Under the pieces are notes generated by a model, which saw only the letters and a program-made list of their open reading frames with translations, had not been told where the DNA came from and did not search any database. The translations under genes were made by a program, and so were the position numbers. From Copromyces sp. CBS 386.78 (lineage: Eukaryota; Ascomycota; Sordariomycetes; Sordariales; Sordariaceae): a stretch of 64,000 nucleotides of DNA. Shown here piece by piece: positions 24,501 through 43,157 of this stretch. The number at the start of each line of letters is the position of its first letter. Positions within the stretch are counted from its first letter, which is position 1. The stretch covers positions 310,001-374,000 of the forward strand of contig MU839097.1 of assembly GCA_030685235.1 (NCBI GenBank), read 5' to 3'.

Positions 24501-27500
24501 TCAGCCAGAACCCTGTTTCAGGGAGAAGCCCGGTTCCGTAGGGACGGATGCCGTGGGCGATCCTTTGGCGGCTTCTTCCAATGTGCTTGCTGAGTCGGCC
24601 ATATCGCTGTCCACCCCCCCCTTAGAGAGAAGCACTTCGTGTTTGATGGTGCCTTGCTCAGCCCCGGGTTCCAAAACAACAGAAGCAGAAGGAGAAGTGA
24701 TGAGGGAAACCTCGTCGGCAGGTTCGTCTCTTTTGTTGTCATGGCCAACTGTGGTGCTGACCGGCATTTCGAGCACCGGTCGAAAGCGGCTATCGAGGTC
24801 GTCGAGCAAGTTCCTGATCTTTTTCTGAGCTGAGTTCAAAGCCTTGAGGACATTGTGGTCCTCAATGACATCCTTGTAGTCGGCGGACACCTGGCTGATT
24901 GCCAGCTCTACTTCGGACTTGATACTTTGTTGAAGCTTATCGAGCAGCTCCTCAAGGCTGTCCTGAGCAGCACTAACTGCTGAGTCGAACATTGATTTTT
25001 GCTCGTTTTGCACTTGCTTGGCGATGTAGCCCTTCATACGCTCAAATGAACCAGCGCCTTTTCGTGGGGCGGAATGACTTGTCAGCGGAATCCATTCATC
25101 TCGTTTCAGTATCAACGGTTTACGTACCACTCTCTGCTTTGCAAAAGTCATACGCTTTCTGCATGGCTCTCTGGACTGCCGGCTTGAAAGACCGATTCGC
25201 CTTTTGTTGATCCTCCAACTTCATAAGCTTATTGAATTTCACGGCCTTTTGCAGCGACTCTGCGCGATTCTTGACTCGGTAGCTCACCAATTCGTACGGC
25301 TCAGAGTTCTTCAGCTGTGGACGAGTGTGCATCTGGTCTTGAAACTCAGATAGACATTGGGACAGATCCTGCCCCAGCGACTCGATGATATCAGGGATTG
25401 AGTGGGAGAAGATGCGCTCCCACGGCCTGGCAATATGTTTCATTAACGGCAGGCATAGGTCTGTAGCAGGTCAGAGAGTTGGCGCCATACATATGAACAG
25501 GCTGCTATCAGACTTTGTAGTGGAACTTGCCTTCATTGAAGTCCGTTGTTGTGCCAGAGGATCCTGTGTACTTGCCACTACTACGCTGTTAGTGACATAT
25601 AAAAAGCAAGAACCCAGCGACTTGAACACACATACTCTCGCACGCAAGTAGCTCGATACGTGGAAAAGGAAATGCCTCCGTCACGCTTTGGCTTTCCCCA
25701 TGATCTTGCTATTCCGGGCGCTGCCTTGGATGCGTGAATGGCAGCTGAGGCGAGATTGTCGTCCAAGGCATCCTGTAACGCAAGGTCGCATTTGTCGACT
25801 GCCTTTTTAATAGCGGAACGCGTTTTCTAATGCTTGGTGTTACGATCAATGCAACCCACACAGACTTATGTATCGCTGAAACCGAGATGATATGGTGGCG
25901 TCTTTCTTCTTAAGGAGAGGTAAATGGCCAACGTACCAGAGACAGCTCCTTCAAAGATTTGTCTAGGAAATGAAGTTCTTCATCCTTTAAGTCCTTCGCC
26001 AAGTCGAGTGGTTTGTCAGCGATGAGAACCTGCACCATTAGTTGGGAGACAAGGCTACGGAGATTCGTAAGATACCAGTGACAGGTATCGGTGCGTGTAC
26101 TGGCGACTGTTTTTTGGGCATGCTCCTGCAAAGCTATGATCTCCGTCTCCTCAAGGGAAAGGTATCCGGTGGTTGGCTCGTCATTTCTGAGCATGCCGGA
26201 CATTTTCTGGTAAGCACGGCCCGAGACGCAAAACACAGGAAGCCTGGCAGCGATCGCTTGATAATCTCTGCGCGTGTATGAGCTGTCGTGTCCGCTTTCA
26301 CCCTGACTGAGAAGACTCTCCTCATCAAGCCTAGATTGAGTTAGCTTCGCTGGCCTGTCATGTTTGAGTTATGTTTGGCTGGTGTGTCTCTCATACTCTT
26401 TAAGTCCTTCGGCAAACTGTAGCCGGATCACTGGCCGCGAGTACTGGTTGCGATACTGGATACAAGCGCTCTTGATACCAGATTGGAGACCTCCAATATC
26501 AATCCTTGTCTTGTCAAGATCCTCACGTAGAGACTTCGCCTTTTCTTGCAGATCACTCTTCTCGGCACGAAGGGCTTTTTTCTCTGCTCGAAGAGACGCT
26601 AGCCGCCGGATTGCTTCCTCCCTGGAATCAACCCTTTTCTCCTGGCGCTCGACGCTATCATCGAGACTATCTTCCCCGGAAGAGGAGGTAGTTGTGACTT
26701 GCTGCGCCGTGCCGCTATCCTGGGTTTCATCTTTCTGGGACTCAAGTGAGAGCTCCAGCTGCTCAACATCCTCATCAAAACTATCAATAAGGCCACTGAG
26801 GTCCGCAATGCGCTTATCGACCAGAGAAGACTCCGTGATCGATCGCTGCTCGGTTTCCTTGAGTGTAGCCATGGTCATGTAATCCAGATGTACCGAATGG
26901 TCCAACGGCATGGATCTCAAAGCCTCCGTGACAGAGATGTCATCTGTCTTGGTACAGATCACAGTTACAGCTGAGTAAAGTCCGTCGAACTGCAATTGTC
27001 TCTTGAAAGACATCCCGAGGAGATTCTGTGCGACCTTGTCATCAACAATACGCGTGATAGGGGCAACAACCCATAGACCTGTGCATTGTTGCAAGTACCT
27101 GGCAGCCACTGCGGATCTGGCGGCATTGGAATCATGCAGACCAGGCTGTCCCTTTATTAGCAGGAATCTTCAACATAACGGATAGATGATGATGCTCACC
27201 AAGTCAACCAAGACCATTCCTGGCTCCAAGATGCGTGATCTAACAAAGACCCGTACGAACTTGACCAAGGGCCAGAACTCCATCCGGTCGCTGTTGTTCT
27301 TATGGCCCCGAACTCGGTCCTTGGAGTCGATGTACTCCCGCAAAAGGTCCGTAAATGCGCTGCTTGTTGGTGCCGTAATCATCTTTACGGTACCAAGCAC
27401 TTCTTTTACTGGGGCCTGTTGTGCCAGAGCTTCCGGAGAGAATTCACGCTTTGCAATATCCTCTTTGCTCAACTGCGGGTAAACAGATCTAATCTTGTCA

Positions 27501-28243
27501 TAGGCAATAGCAGCTCGAGGCTCGCTGCCCAACCGTTCTGCTCCAACAAGATCGCCGTCAGGTTCTTTGAGATCCCCGCGCAGAGCATGCAGTTCTTCGA
27601 TCCAGTCATTCGCATGAATGAAGTGAATTTCGGCCCTATAGGCTGCTTGCTCATCCTCAGTTTCATTGAACTGGATTTCGGTGATAGTGGCAGTGCATGC
27701 GCGCATGCCATTTGTCGGCACCAGGTTCTCCTCGTCTAGAACAGCATTGATCATGGAGCTCTTTCCAGCACCGGTGCTACCGACAACACCGACAACTGTT
27801 CTTTGCTTGCGGGATTGTGCCTGGAGGTCATGAGCCTGCTTGACCCACTTGGCAACTTCCTCAACGCTAGTTGCGTCAGCAAAAGCAGATTTGATTTCTT
27901 GAAGAAGATCGTTCCCTGTTTCGAGGGCAGCCTCAAGCCTCACGAGCGAAGTCTCAGATATGAGCTGCTGGAGTGACGCGAGTTTCCTCATGTGTTCGCC
28001 AAGGCTGTTCTGTTTTCCATCGCGAGTCTCCGTCGTTGGAACCCGAGCAGTACGTGACGTCGACAAAGCTCTCAGCCTGGATGTGGTAGAACGCTGAAGG
28101 GTCGGAGACAGGTTCACTCGGGCCACTAGACATGATACACATGATCCATTAGTCCTCGTCTGCAGACCACCCGAGAGCAGAATGGCAGAAGGCTCACCGG
28201 AAGAAAGGAGGGAGGTCCTTCTGAGTGGGCAGGTCCGTATCAT
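24501..28243 (-). CDS. SLIP-GC-like large P-loop GTPase
   Basis: Seven inferred exons: 28243-27200, 27145-26397, 26330-25937, 25826-25636, 25580-25531, 25460-25128 and 25057-24501, about 1,105 residues. The G domain has G1 GSTGAGKSS (155-163), G3 DLPG (347-350, split by intron 1) and G4 TKTD (413-416). A coiled coil follows (about 500-560; LRAEKKALRAEKSDLQEKAK), then FCVSGRAYQKMSG and a DFNED motif shared by fungal relatives of nuclear GTPase SLIP-GC. Vertebrate SLIP-GC is a nuclear GTPase of germinal-centre B cells; the fungal role is unknown. Intron 5 uses a GC donor (AG|GCAAGT). Exon 5 could instead start at 25577. The first 80 residues are basic and Ser/Arg-rich, and the true start is uncertain. 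Confidence 0.82.
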
Positions 28244-29876
28244 GGTAGGAGCACGATGTCTCGTAATCTGATGGATCGTGCTGTTGCTGTGATGGTGAAG
28301 ACAACGATGTTTGGTGCCGTGTTTGGATACCCGATAGTCAAGAACGAAAGTGCGAATGTGACTAATGTTATTTGACTGGTGTCAACTCTTCAAGAGGCAG
28401 AAGCGCGGGCTGATATGGTGCCAGGAAGCGGGAGGGAGGGCAGTTCCCGTCAGGAGCAAACGAGAGGGCAACGGAAAGATAGAAGGTCCTTCGTTTGAAG
28501 AGGGAGCGTTTGTTCACGGGTACGCTCAGACGAATCGTCACGCGTGAATTTACCATACAACTCTCGTTGTTCACGACGAAAGAGCTTCTGCATGTTCAAG
28601 GCAAACTGGTGAGAACGGATTACGGAATAAGATAGCGTTGATCTTGCTAGTCGCTCACTACCTCCAAACATCTGAAAGACCTGGTTAGCCTATAATACGA
28701 AAACAACAGATACACAAAATGATGGACTACAAAGGGCAAACCCGGAATCCCTTTCTATGGTAGGTGTGCATCCTAATCTGTTCTCCCCAAGATGCTGAGC
28801 CATGTATCAAAGCATTCAAGCGGGAGGAATAGGATTATGAGAAAGTCATGAGAGCGATGCTAGTAGCAGACCTAGGCAAGTCCAAAGAAATTGAGCAGCC
28901 CTATGCAACCACAAAGATTGTCAGAGAAATAAAGCAGCTCATCGGAAGGAGTTAGATGTGTACCTATGGACACCCTGACAGCGTCTTCGCGAAAAATCTC
29001 CAGGACTCCTGCCTCTGTCCCAGACCTAGAGACACGCTAACCTCGGTGGGACAGGCACCTCGGCGGGCAGGATTTTGGCATGTCATCAAGAATGATTCTG
29101 CAAGAAATATTCTCTGCGTCATAAATATAGGGGCAAAAAAAGGGGGCAGCGTCGGTCTTCCTATACTGGCGCCAACAGTAGTCTGTGAGACGTTTGCTGT
29201 CTTGTCTGGTCGGACTGGATGCCTCAGCAACGGGAAGAAGTGAGGGTTCGGATCTAAGACCTCTTCTAGGGGAAGAAATACTGATGTCACCATTTGGGTC
29301 TCAAAGTAATAAATTCGATACCATGGCGGTAGGCCCGTCTATGTTGCTTAATCTGATCGTGAATGACCACGATGTGTTGACGTATGTAGGAGTTGAATGC
29401 GGCTCAAGTGCCCAGGAGGGTGCCTGGCCAGCTCCACCACCAGAATTATGACCCACCATTTTTTTAGAGCTTAGGACTTGACCGCCTTCCTGATCTGGCT
29501 CGAGTCTGGATTGTCAGTCGCGCCAACTGCTGCCGCGGCGTCGTCCCCCAAAACCCCCAGGGAAACTCACGACCGGACTGCACATTACCGTACCAAACTC
29601 CCAACAACCACCGGGTCACCGCTTTCTTTCTGTGCTGTCCCCCTCCCACTTCGACCATTCCATTACCTCGAGCACATTTTCGACGCCAAATCACATTACA
29701 TACTACCGGAAGATCAAGTCTATAGCTCCGTAACTAGATAGAACCCAGACTCCGTTTCTTAGGTAGCCTTTTTAGGATCCCTCTACCATTCGGTTTCTTC
29801 TTCTGAACCAACACCACCACCCTGTTCCATTAAGAACCCATTCGCGTCACAAAAGAGAACGCGACGAACCGACGAG
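28244..29876. promoter_or_regulatory. Divergent region between GTPase and CFIm25 genes
   Basis: About 1.6 kb lies between divergent start codons. Short overlapping frames occur on both strands without conserved features. It probably holds both promoters and 5' leaders. Confidence 0.5.
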
Positions 29877-30760
<884 letters not shown>

Positions 30761-31287
30761 AAGATTTCCGTTTTTCTGCCGACACAACACATGGATGAGG
30801 CGGAGGCGAAGGCGAAGACGAGGCGTGTTCAAACCACAACAAAGACCATTATCAAGACGGAAAGAGACGAGGACAATTGGCTGTCACGGCACCGCTCAAA
30901 TTACAAGTCACTTGGTTCGCGTCCGTACTAGGAGAATCGTGAGGATTAAGGATACAAGTGTTTAGACTACAAGAGGAGCAGCCATGTCTGCACAACCAGG
31001 AGCATGTTTCCGTTCCTCCATTGTTCTGATTATACTGAAGAAAGGGCGAAGTATACTGAGAAAGAGGACAAAAGGGTCAAAGGTGACTAGAGATGGATGG
31101 GTGACGGACTGAGGTTAGGCGAGACACGGACTGACTGACTGAACTGGGTTGGGATAAAACATGACAGACAAAACAGCAGAAGAGCTCTTTTGCTCCTTGG
31201 TATCGAAGTTAGGTTCTAAAGAAGAAGAAGCGAAATAATCCTTTTTTTTTTTTTTTTTTTTTTTTTTGTTAAACACATCCTCACATA
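30761..31287. other. Convergent intergenic spacer with poly-T
   Basis: This 527-bp spacer lies between convergent 3' ends and contains a 26-bp T run at 31242-31267. No gene is visible. Confidence 0.6.
31242..31267. repeat. Poly(T) homopolymer, 26 bp
   Basis: Uninterrupted T run on the plus strand just downstream of the YjbQ-family stop codon. Its exact length may be uncertain in the assembly. Confidence 0.9.
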
Positions 31288-32210
31288 CTACTGCTTTTCC
31301 TTTTCTCCCTGGATGGTGGCTACTATGTTGCGCCTGTGCTTGTGAGCGCGGAACTCGAGATACCAGATGCCTTGCCATGTGCCGGTGGCCTGTGAGTGTA
31401 CTTTTGTCAGTAACCCAAATTCTCTTCGGAAGGTATCATCCAGGGCACTCCTAGCTAGAGGTTGAAAAAACATACCAGCTTCCCGTTCTTGATAGGAATC
31501 GTCACGCTAGTGCCGATCAACGAGGACTTGACATGCGCAGGGAAATCGTCAGGGCCCTCGTCGCTGTGTCGGTACAAGTCCGGGTTCTTGTCCGTCGCCT
31601 CGGGCACGATGCGGTCGAGCGTGTCGCTCATGTCCAGTCTCACATCCTATATATCAGGACGAACAGTAAATGGTTAGTTTTAGGTGTCACGCTTACAAGC
31701 CCAAGGCCACAGTTTGTTACAATGGTATGGTTGGTGTATAGGGCATAATTGGACAGTATCATAAATGAAAGACTCATCATCAAGAAAATCAATACGCACC
31801 GGATCCCAATTCTCATTCAAACTCAGCGCACAGCTCGTATGCTGAATGAACAAATTCAGCAAGCCCACTTTATACGACTTGATCTCGGGAACCTCATTGA
31901 GGACAATGTCCGTGATGAGATAAGCTCCGCGGGACTGAGCGGGCAGTGAAAAAGTCTTTTGCGACCACGACATTGTGGGTTGCGGTTGCTGGCAATATGG
32001 AAGCTCTCCAGTATTTGGCGATGACGTCGTCGGTGGTGTCCCAGAAGAGGATATTAAGGAGGACAACAAACTAAACGGCAAAACCAAAAGTTTGAGCGGG
32101 AGCGTCCACAGGTAATGAAAGCTACCGGGAAAGAAGGCGACGAGGAGGACGAGAAAAAGGAGAATGGTGGTGTTTTGGGAGAATTGGGGGGCGTTTGTTC
32201 GTGGAGGCAT
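31288..32210 (-). CDS. YjbQ/UPF0047 family protein with N-terminal membrane segment
   Basis: Exons 32210-31800, 31646-31476 and 31389-31288 encode 227 residues. The conserved core starts at an internal methionine (ATG at 31973; [16 protein letters not shown]). It includes [66 protein letters not shown] and the terminal [19 protein letters not shown], covering the histidine-rich active-site-like residues of the family. Bacterial members have been linked to thiamine-phosphate synthase activity, but the fungal function is unknown. The first ATG adds about 79 residues with one or two hydrophobic stretches ([15 protein letters not shown] and [13 protein letters not shown]), suggesting a membrane-anchored form in addition to a soluble one from the internal ATG. 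Confidence 0.85.
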
Positions 32211-34232
32211 CAGATGAAGGTATCGAGGTGAATAAAAGCTCAATTTTGGGTACAGGTATCACCAGGAAGCTGTCACGGTAGCTCTCTGTTGAGGTAAGGT
32301 AATGTACTGTATAATGTAATGTGGTGTATGAATGTAGGTCGGCACGGCGGGGAGGAGATGAAAGGCGGGATGGCGGGGCGGGGCGGGGCGGGGAAGTAGT
32401 TGGGTCGGGTATGGTATGGAAGGAAAGTGGAGGGTAGGCGGCTGATCTAGAGGAAGTTTTTCCATCTAAGGTGTGCTCGAATTCCGTCTCGCTTACATTT
32501 CGTCGAAGACGAACGAATATAACGAAGGAGGACCGCTCGGGGCTTTAGCAGCTCGCTTTCAGGTTTCAACGTCATTGCTCTGTTGTGTAGTTGTTGGTGT
32601 TACACCCGAGCCCTATTTGCGGGGCAGTGAGACGAAATCCATTGTGGGAATGTGGGTAAAGAGCTTCAGTTCGGATCACAGTTCACGATATGATGGCTTC
32701 TTGACATGGTGTTGCAGTTGTCCAATGAGTGCCCCATCTTCTCTCAAAGAGCTTGCAAATGATGCCCGATGTATCAAGTCTACCTAATCATGGTCGAGGG
32801 GACGGAACATATATAGACATGGCTTCTTTCTGAGAATTCCTGTTCCATGGTGACTTTGCTTCTAATCACCCAGTCATCTCCATCTTCATGCTATCGCAAA
32901 CAATCTCACCGCTTTCATCTTTGTGAAACAGAGTCTGGACCATCCATCAGTATCGTGACAACTTGCCAACGCACCTAGCGTGGTATTTTGGTGATTTTAC
33001 CTATGAGCAGTCATGCTCCCCCCAGGCCAAGCGTTCACCTTCAGGTACACCTTGCAGCGGATGATGGACGCCGGGTTCCATTGCCGTCCGTGAGCGGGAC
33101 GTCCCGATAGGAAAGCAAGTTCCGTCAACTTCTGTCTGTTTGCGGCCTTCAAAACCCCAAGTGATCGGATATCAGTGCCCCTGAACACGTCTTCCAGCTT
33201 CTAGGCAAAGCCTACGTGTCGATTTGATCACCCTCACCGCCGGTATCGCGATTCCGTCCAGATCAACAACACTTCAAAGGCGTATCAGACGAAGAATTGT
33301 GCTTCGTGCCCTGACATATCGAGGTTGCTGTCGTCACGACTCTGGGTCCGCTAGCGCGTTCAAAATAGTGGGCGGCTTTGCAACGTGGGAACGCTGTGGA
33401 AGCCTGTAAGTGGACGGCCAGCGGCAAAGAGATCATTGGTGGGGCACAGCTCCGAATTTCGGGTGGGGATCGGCAGGGATGGCAGCGACGGCCGTTAGAA
33501 AAAGACATGGAGCCGGCCACCTGCTTCCGCTACGGATGTTGCGGATTTGTCAGCGACACGGGTACCGCGCTATGAGTGCATTGAAAGTCTGCCAATTCCT
33601 GACTTGCCGGCCTGCTGTGACATGCGCCAAAGAAAGCTGCATCCAGCGAGGGAAGAGCCAGCAGGCAAGCAGCCAAAGGGAAAGCGAAAACTGAAGTCAC
33701 GAACTGCGGAAAGCGCAAGGCTTTCTCTCTTTTCTCTCTTCCATTCTTTCCGACCCCCGAGTTTCTGCATCTTCTCTGCCGTCTGTTCTCTGCAGTGTTC
33801 TGCCTAGCGGAGGTAGTGTAAACAGACGAGCTTTAGACGGATTGCTGTTGCCTTCGATCCGACAGACGACAGACAGCTGCTTCTTTTTCATCTTATCTTT
33901 TTCTCAAGGGTTTCCTCTCTTGATTACCGAGCAAGTCGCCGCCGCACTTGGAGACGACGCAAGGCCGGCAGAACTATCAACTACAACTACCTCTACGTAC
34001 AAGTCTTGACGAGCATCGTATTATATACTACATCGACGACGACTTTGATTCCCTTTGGGACAACTTGAAAGGTCTTTCAGCGTGTGACACCCACGAGAAC
34101 CGAATCGCGACTTACACATCCCGTCGCATAACTTTCAACATTCTTCTCGAGCGCAAAGAACCTGCAAAACCTACAACCTTTCCCCCGTGCTATGACGCGT
34201 TTGGACATTCCCACGAGGGTATAGTTGCGCCA
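32211..34232. promoter_or_regulatory. Divergent region, YjbQ-family / ABC transporter
   Basis: About 2 kb lies between divergent start codons. It carries the G-quadruplex-like run at 32375-32394, close to the YjbQ-family start. The open frame leading into the transporter from 33948 lacks an ATG until 34233. No further gene is supported. Confidence 0.5.
32375..32394 (+). promoter_or_regulatory. G-quadruplex-type motif
   Basis: Four G-tracts of four, separated by single C residues, form a textbook parallel-quadruplex consensus about 170 bp upstream of the YjbQ-family start. The G-strand is the template strand for that gene. Regulatory action is inference. Confidence 0.6.
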
Positions 34233-40738
<6,506 letters not shown>

Positions 40739-41303
40739 GAAGCTTCTTCATCACGGCAGTCATCAGACTCTGACTCCTCGGTGTCGACGTCTTCATTGAC
40801 GTCGTTAAGGCCAGAAGGCGGCTGGTCGTTCTTTCCACTTCCCAACGCATAGCAGCGTCGAGTCGGGAGGTGGAGTAAGAGCAGGAGCAGCACGTCGCAA
40901 CGTGGTGAGTGAAGCAGGGTCAATATAAAAGTTTTATGATTGTTTACAGTGTTGTGTTGGAAAGTATGGAATGATGAGCAGCAATTGGAAATGATGGTAA
41001 TGAAAGCAAGGATGGATATGAAAGAGTTGATGGTTGGGATGAAAAGACGGATGGATGGGACAAAAGCGAAATTGTATATGTATGTACAAACTGTATGAAA
41101 TCATGAACAGTCGAACATGAAGCTTTTAAGGTCTGTTAGTTAAAAGCGAACTGTGTACGTTTACCTACAACACTTCATAAAAAACACGATAAAAGTTACA
41201 CATGAAGCTACCAGGTGCATTGTTCGAAATATCTAGCAGTGTGGTCTTTAATGGTAGGCGCTACTCCAGTTTACAACATACCAATCATCAATACATTAAA
41301 CAA

Positions 41304-41396
41304 CACCACCACCACCACAATGACCACAACAACACTGGTGATGGAACAGATGGTGTTGTGGCCAAATCACCCACACCCACACCCACACCCACACCA
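41304..41396. repeat. CAC and CACCCA microsatellites
   Basis: A CAC run at about 41304-41318 is followed by CACCCA units at about 41368-41396. They encode only low-complexity H/P frames, so they are not treated as coding. Confidence 0.8.
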
Positions 41397-42138
41397 GCCC
41401 GCACCAATGAATGACCCGTTATCACCTCACATTCACATTCACATTTCAGAGACCTCGGAGTTCGGATCATAGACAGACAAGTCTCTAACCCACAGATAGC
41501 CACTACCTTCGGCCCCCATCGGACTTGGAAACTGGGTTCCATCCTGGAATTTCACCTCCCGAACCGTCCAGCTAACCATAGAATCCATAGATTGCACGGG
41601 TCATCGACGGACCATCGAAACAGCAGCCTGATCCTTGTCAATCCTGCCAGTCCCGGACAGAGTGGACGGGGTAGATTAGGGCGGAAAGGGTAGGCAGGAG
41701 AGAGAGCCAAGAAATCTCGTGATCACAATTATCTGCAGGATGTGCCGTCTTCATCACATTCATTACCTCTGAATGGGATCCTACAGATTACACAGTTCAG
41801 CACAGTTTGGGGGGAAGGGGCATGAATGGACATGGGTATGGATATGGAGATGGAGATGGACGGCACAGTAAATACATTGTTATATTGTAGATTGTATGTT
41901 GAAGGGAGTATGGAGTTCGGTATTAGGGGGCTGGGGGTAGGGACTTGGAGATGATGAGTGAGACCGAGCAATAATCATGATTCAGGATTGGGTAAATACC
42001 TCTAGGCATAAGCAGAATGTACTGGACTGGGACGGGTTGGCAGGAGCTATGGATATGTATTCAGTATGGGGACAGGATGATGATTATGGGGAGACCGAAT
42101 ACCTTTCGGGACAGGGTCCAGAAGGTGCGGAGGAAGCG

Positions 42139-42335
42139 GGGGGGGGGGGGGGGGGGGGGGTGGGGGGGGTGGGGGGGGGGGGGGGGGTTGTTGGTTAAAG
42201 GTTTTAATGTAACGGGTTGGGGGCCCGGGGTTTGGTTCACGGGGTTACAGCAGGTGNNNNNNNNNNCGCCCCCCCCGCCCCCCCCCCCCCCCCCCGCCCG
42301 CGCCCCCCCCGCCCCCCCCCCCCCCCCCCCCCCCC
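42139..42335. other. Assembly gap flanked by poly-G (left) and poly-C (right)
   Basis: Ten N bases lie at 42257-42266. To the left, 42139-42187 is almost pure G. To the right, 42267-42335 is almost pure C. Reads running inward from either side would therefore both read as G, the pattern of low-signal poly-G artefacts. The true sequence here is unknown. Confidence 0.85.
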
Positions 42336-42942
42336 GCGCAGGGCGTACGTTGGAGGGGCTGTGTTGTTGGTTCACGGTTGTACTGTACCTGCTTCGCTGC
42401 CCGGCTGTTCGTTCCAGGTGTTCCAGCTAGTGAGAAAGCTGTCTGAGAAATTGCGGTGGTGGTTATCCATCTGGGCCTGGTCGCATACACAGACAGGCAG
42501 GGAAAGTAGATTTGATAGAGATGGTAGAGAGGTATTGGATCAACGCATGGATGGCGTAGGTGTAATAGGCACCGTCAAAATTACTTAGCTCGGACGGTGA
42601 GATCATGGTACTGCCTTGTTTCAATGCTCACGAATCGTAGGATTGTTGGTAATGTAGGTTGTGGGTCGATGAATCGATAGTGCATAGAAAATGGAACATG
42701 AAGTCCAAACTGAACATCGTCAAGATAAACCGGCCATTTACGGCTAACGGCTTTTGGGCGAAAGAAAAGAATTACGTAGGTGAGAATTTGGTATGTTTTG
42801 ATGGTATAGGTTCATTCGTTCACAAGTTTGACTTCGATCTTCGATCCAAGGTGCGAGGTTCTAGAACTCGCTCAAGTCGGGCGCTTGATAATGCGACTAT
42901 GAGAGTGGTGGTGGTGTTGTCGATTGTCGATGGGCAGACGTA

Positions 42943-43155
42943 CTCGTCGGTTAGGTGGATTCGCTTCGCCAGCCAACCAACTCTCATAGTCCCTCTTATA
43001 AAATACTATAAATAAAATTTGGCACTGAAATCTTTAAAGTCGGTTGAGATATTCCAAATCGTTACAGAGCTTGCGCGTTACAGGTAAAAAGACCGACTCT
43101 CAGAGGGACTATGAGAGGCGGTTGGCTGGCGAAGCGAATCCACCTAACCGACGAG
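42943..43155. mobile_element. Mariner-type MITE, 213 bp, with 53-bp inverted repeats
   Basis: The left arm 42943-42995 starts CTCGTCGGTTAGGTGGATTC. The right arm 43103-43155 is its reverse complement with about two mismatches. TA flanks both ends (42941-42942 and 43156-43157), as for Tc1/mariner insertions. The interior is about 107 bp and non-coding. Near-identical long arms suggest a fairly recent origin or conversion between arms. Confidence 0.85.
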
Positions 43156-43157
43156 TA

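Larger units (their letters stand above)
40739..42942. other. Gene-poor region with microsatellites and assembly gap
   Basis: No supported gene. It holds CAC and CACCCA microsatellites (41304-41396), ATTCAC repeats, G- and C-tracts and the N gap. It begins with the transporter 3' flank. Confidence 0.5.

Noticed and set aside
23549..25128. Truncated GTPase fragment as a mutually exclusive last exon of the full gene
   Set aside because: The acceptor before the fragment is in phase 2, while the sixth-exon donor is in phase 1, so the join would shift frame.
28450..28671. Additional upstream exon of the SLIP-GC-like gene
   Set aside because: No matching splice sites or conserved residues. Sequence resembles leader DNA.
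33948..34232. N-terminal extension of the ABC transporter before 34233
   Set aside because: In-frame and open but without an ATG. The family's usual N-terminus begins near the chosen methionine.
42017..42588. Glycine/proline-rich open frames around the N gap
   Set aside because: They arise from poly-G/poly-C tracts and run through undetermined bases.
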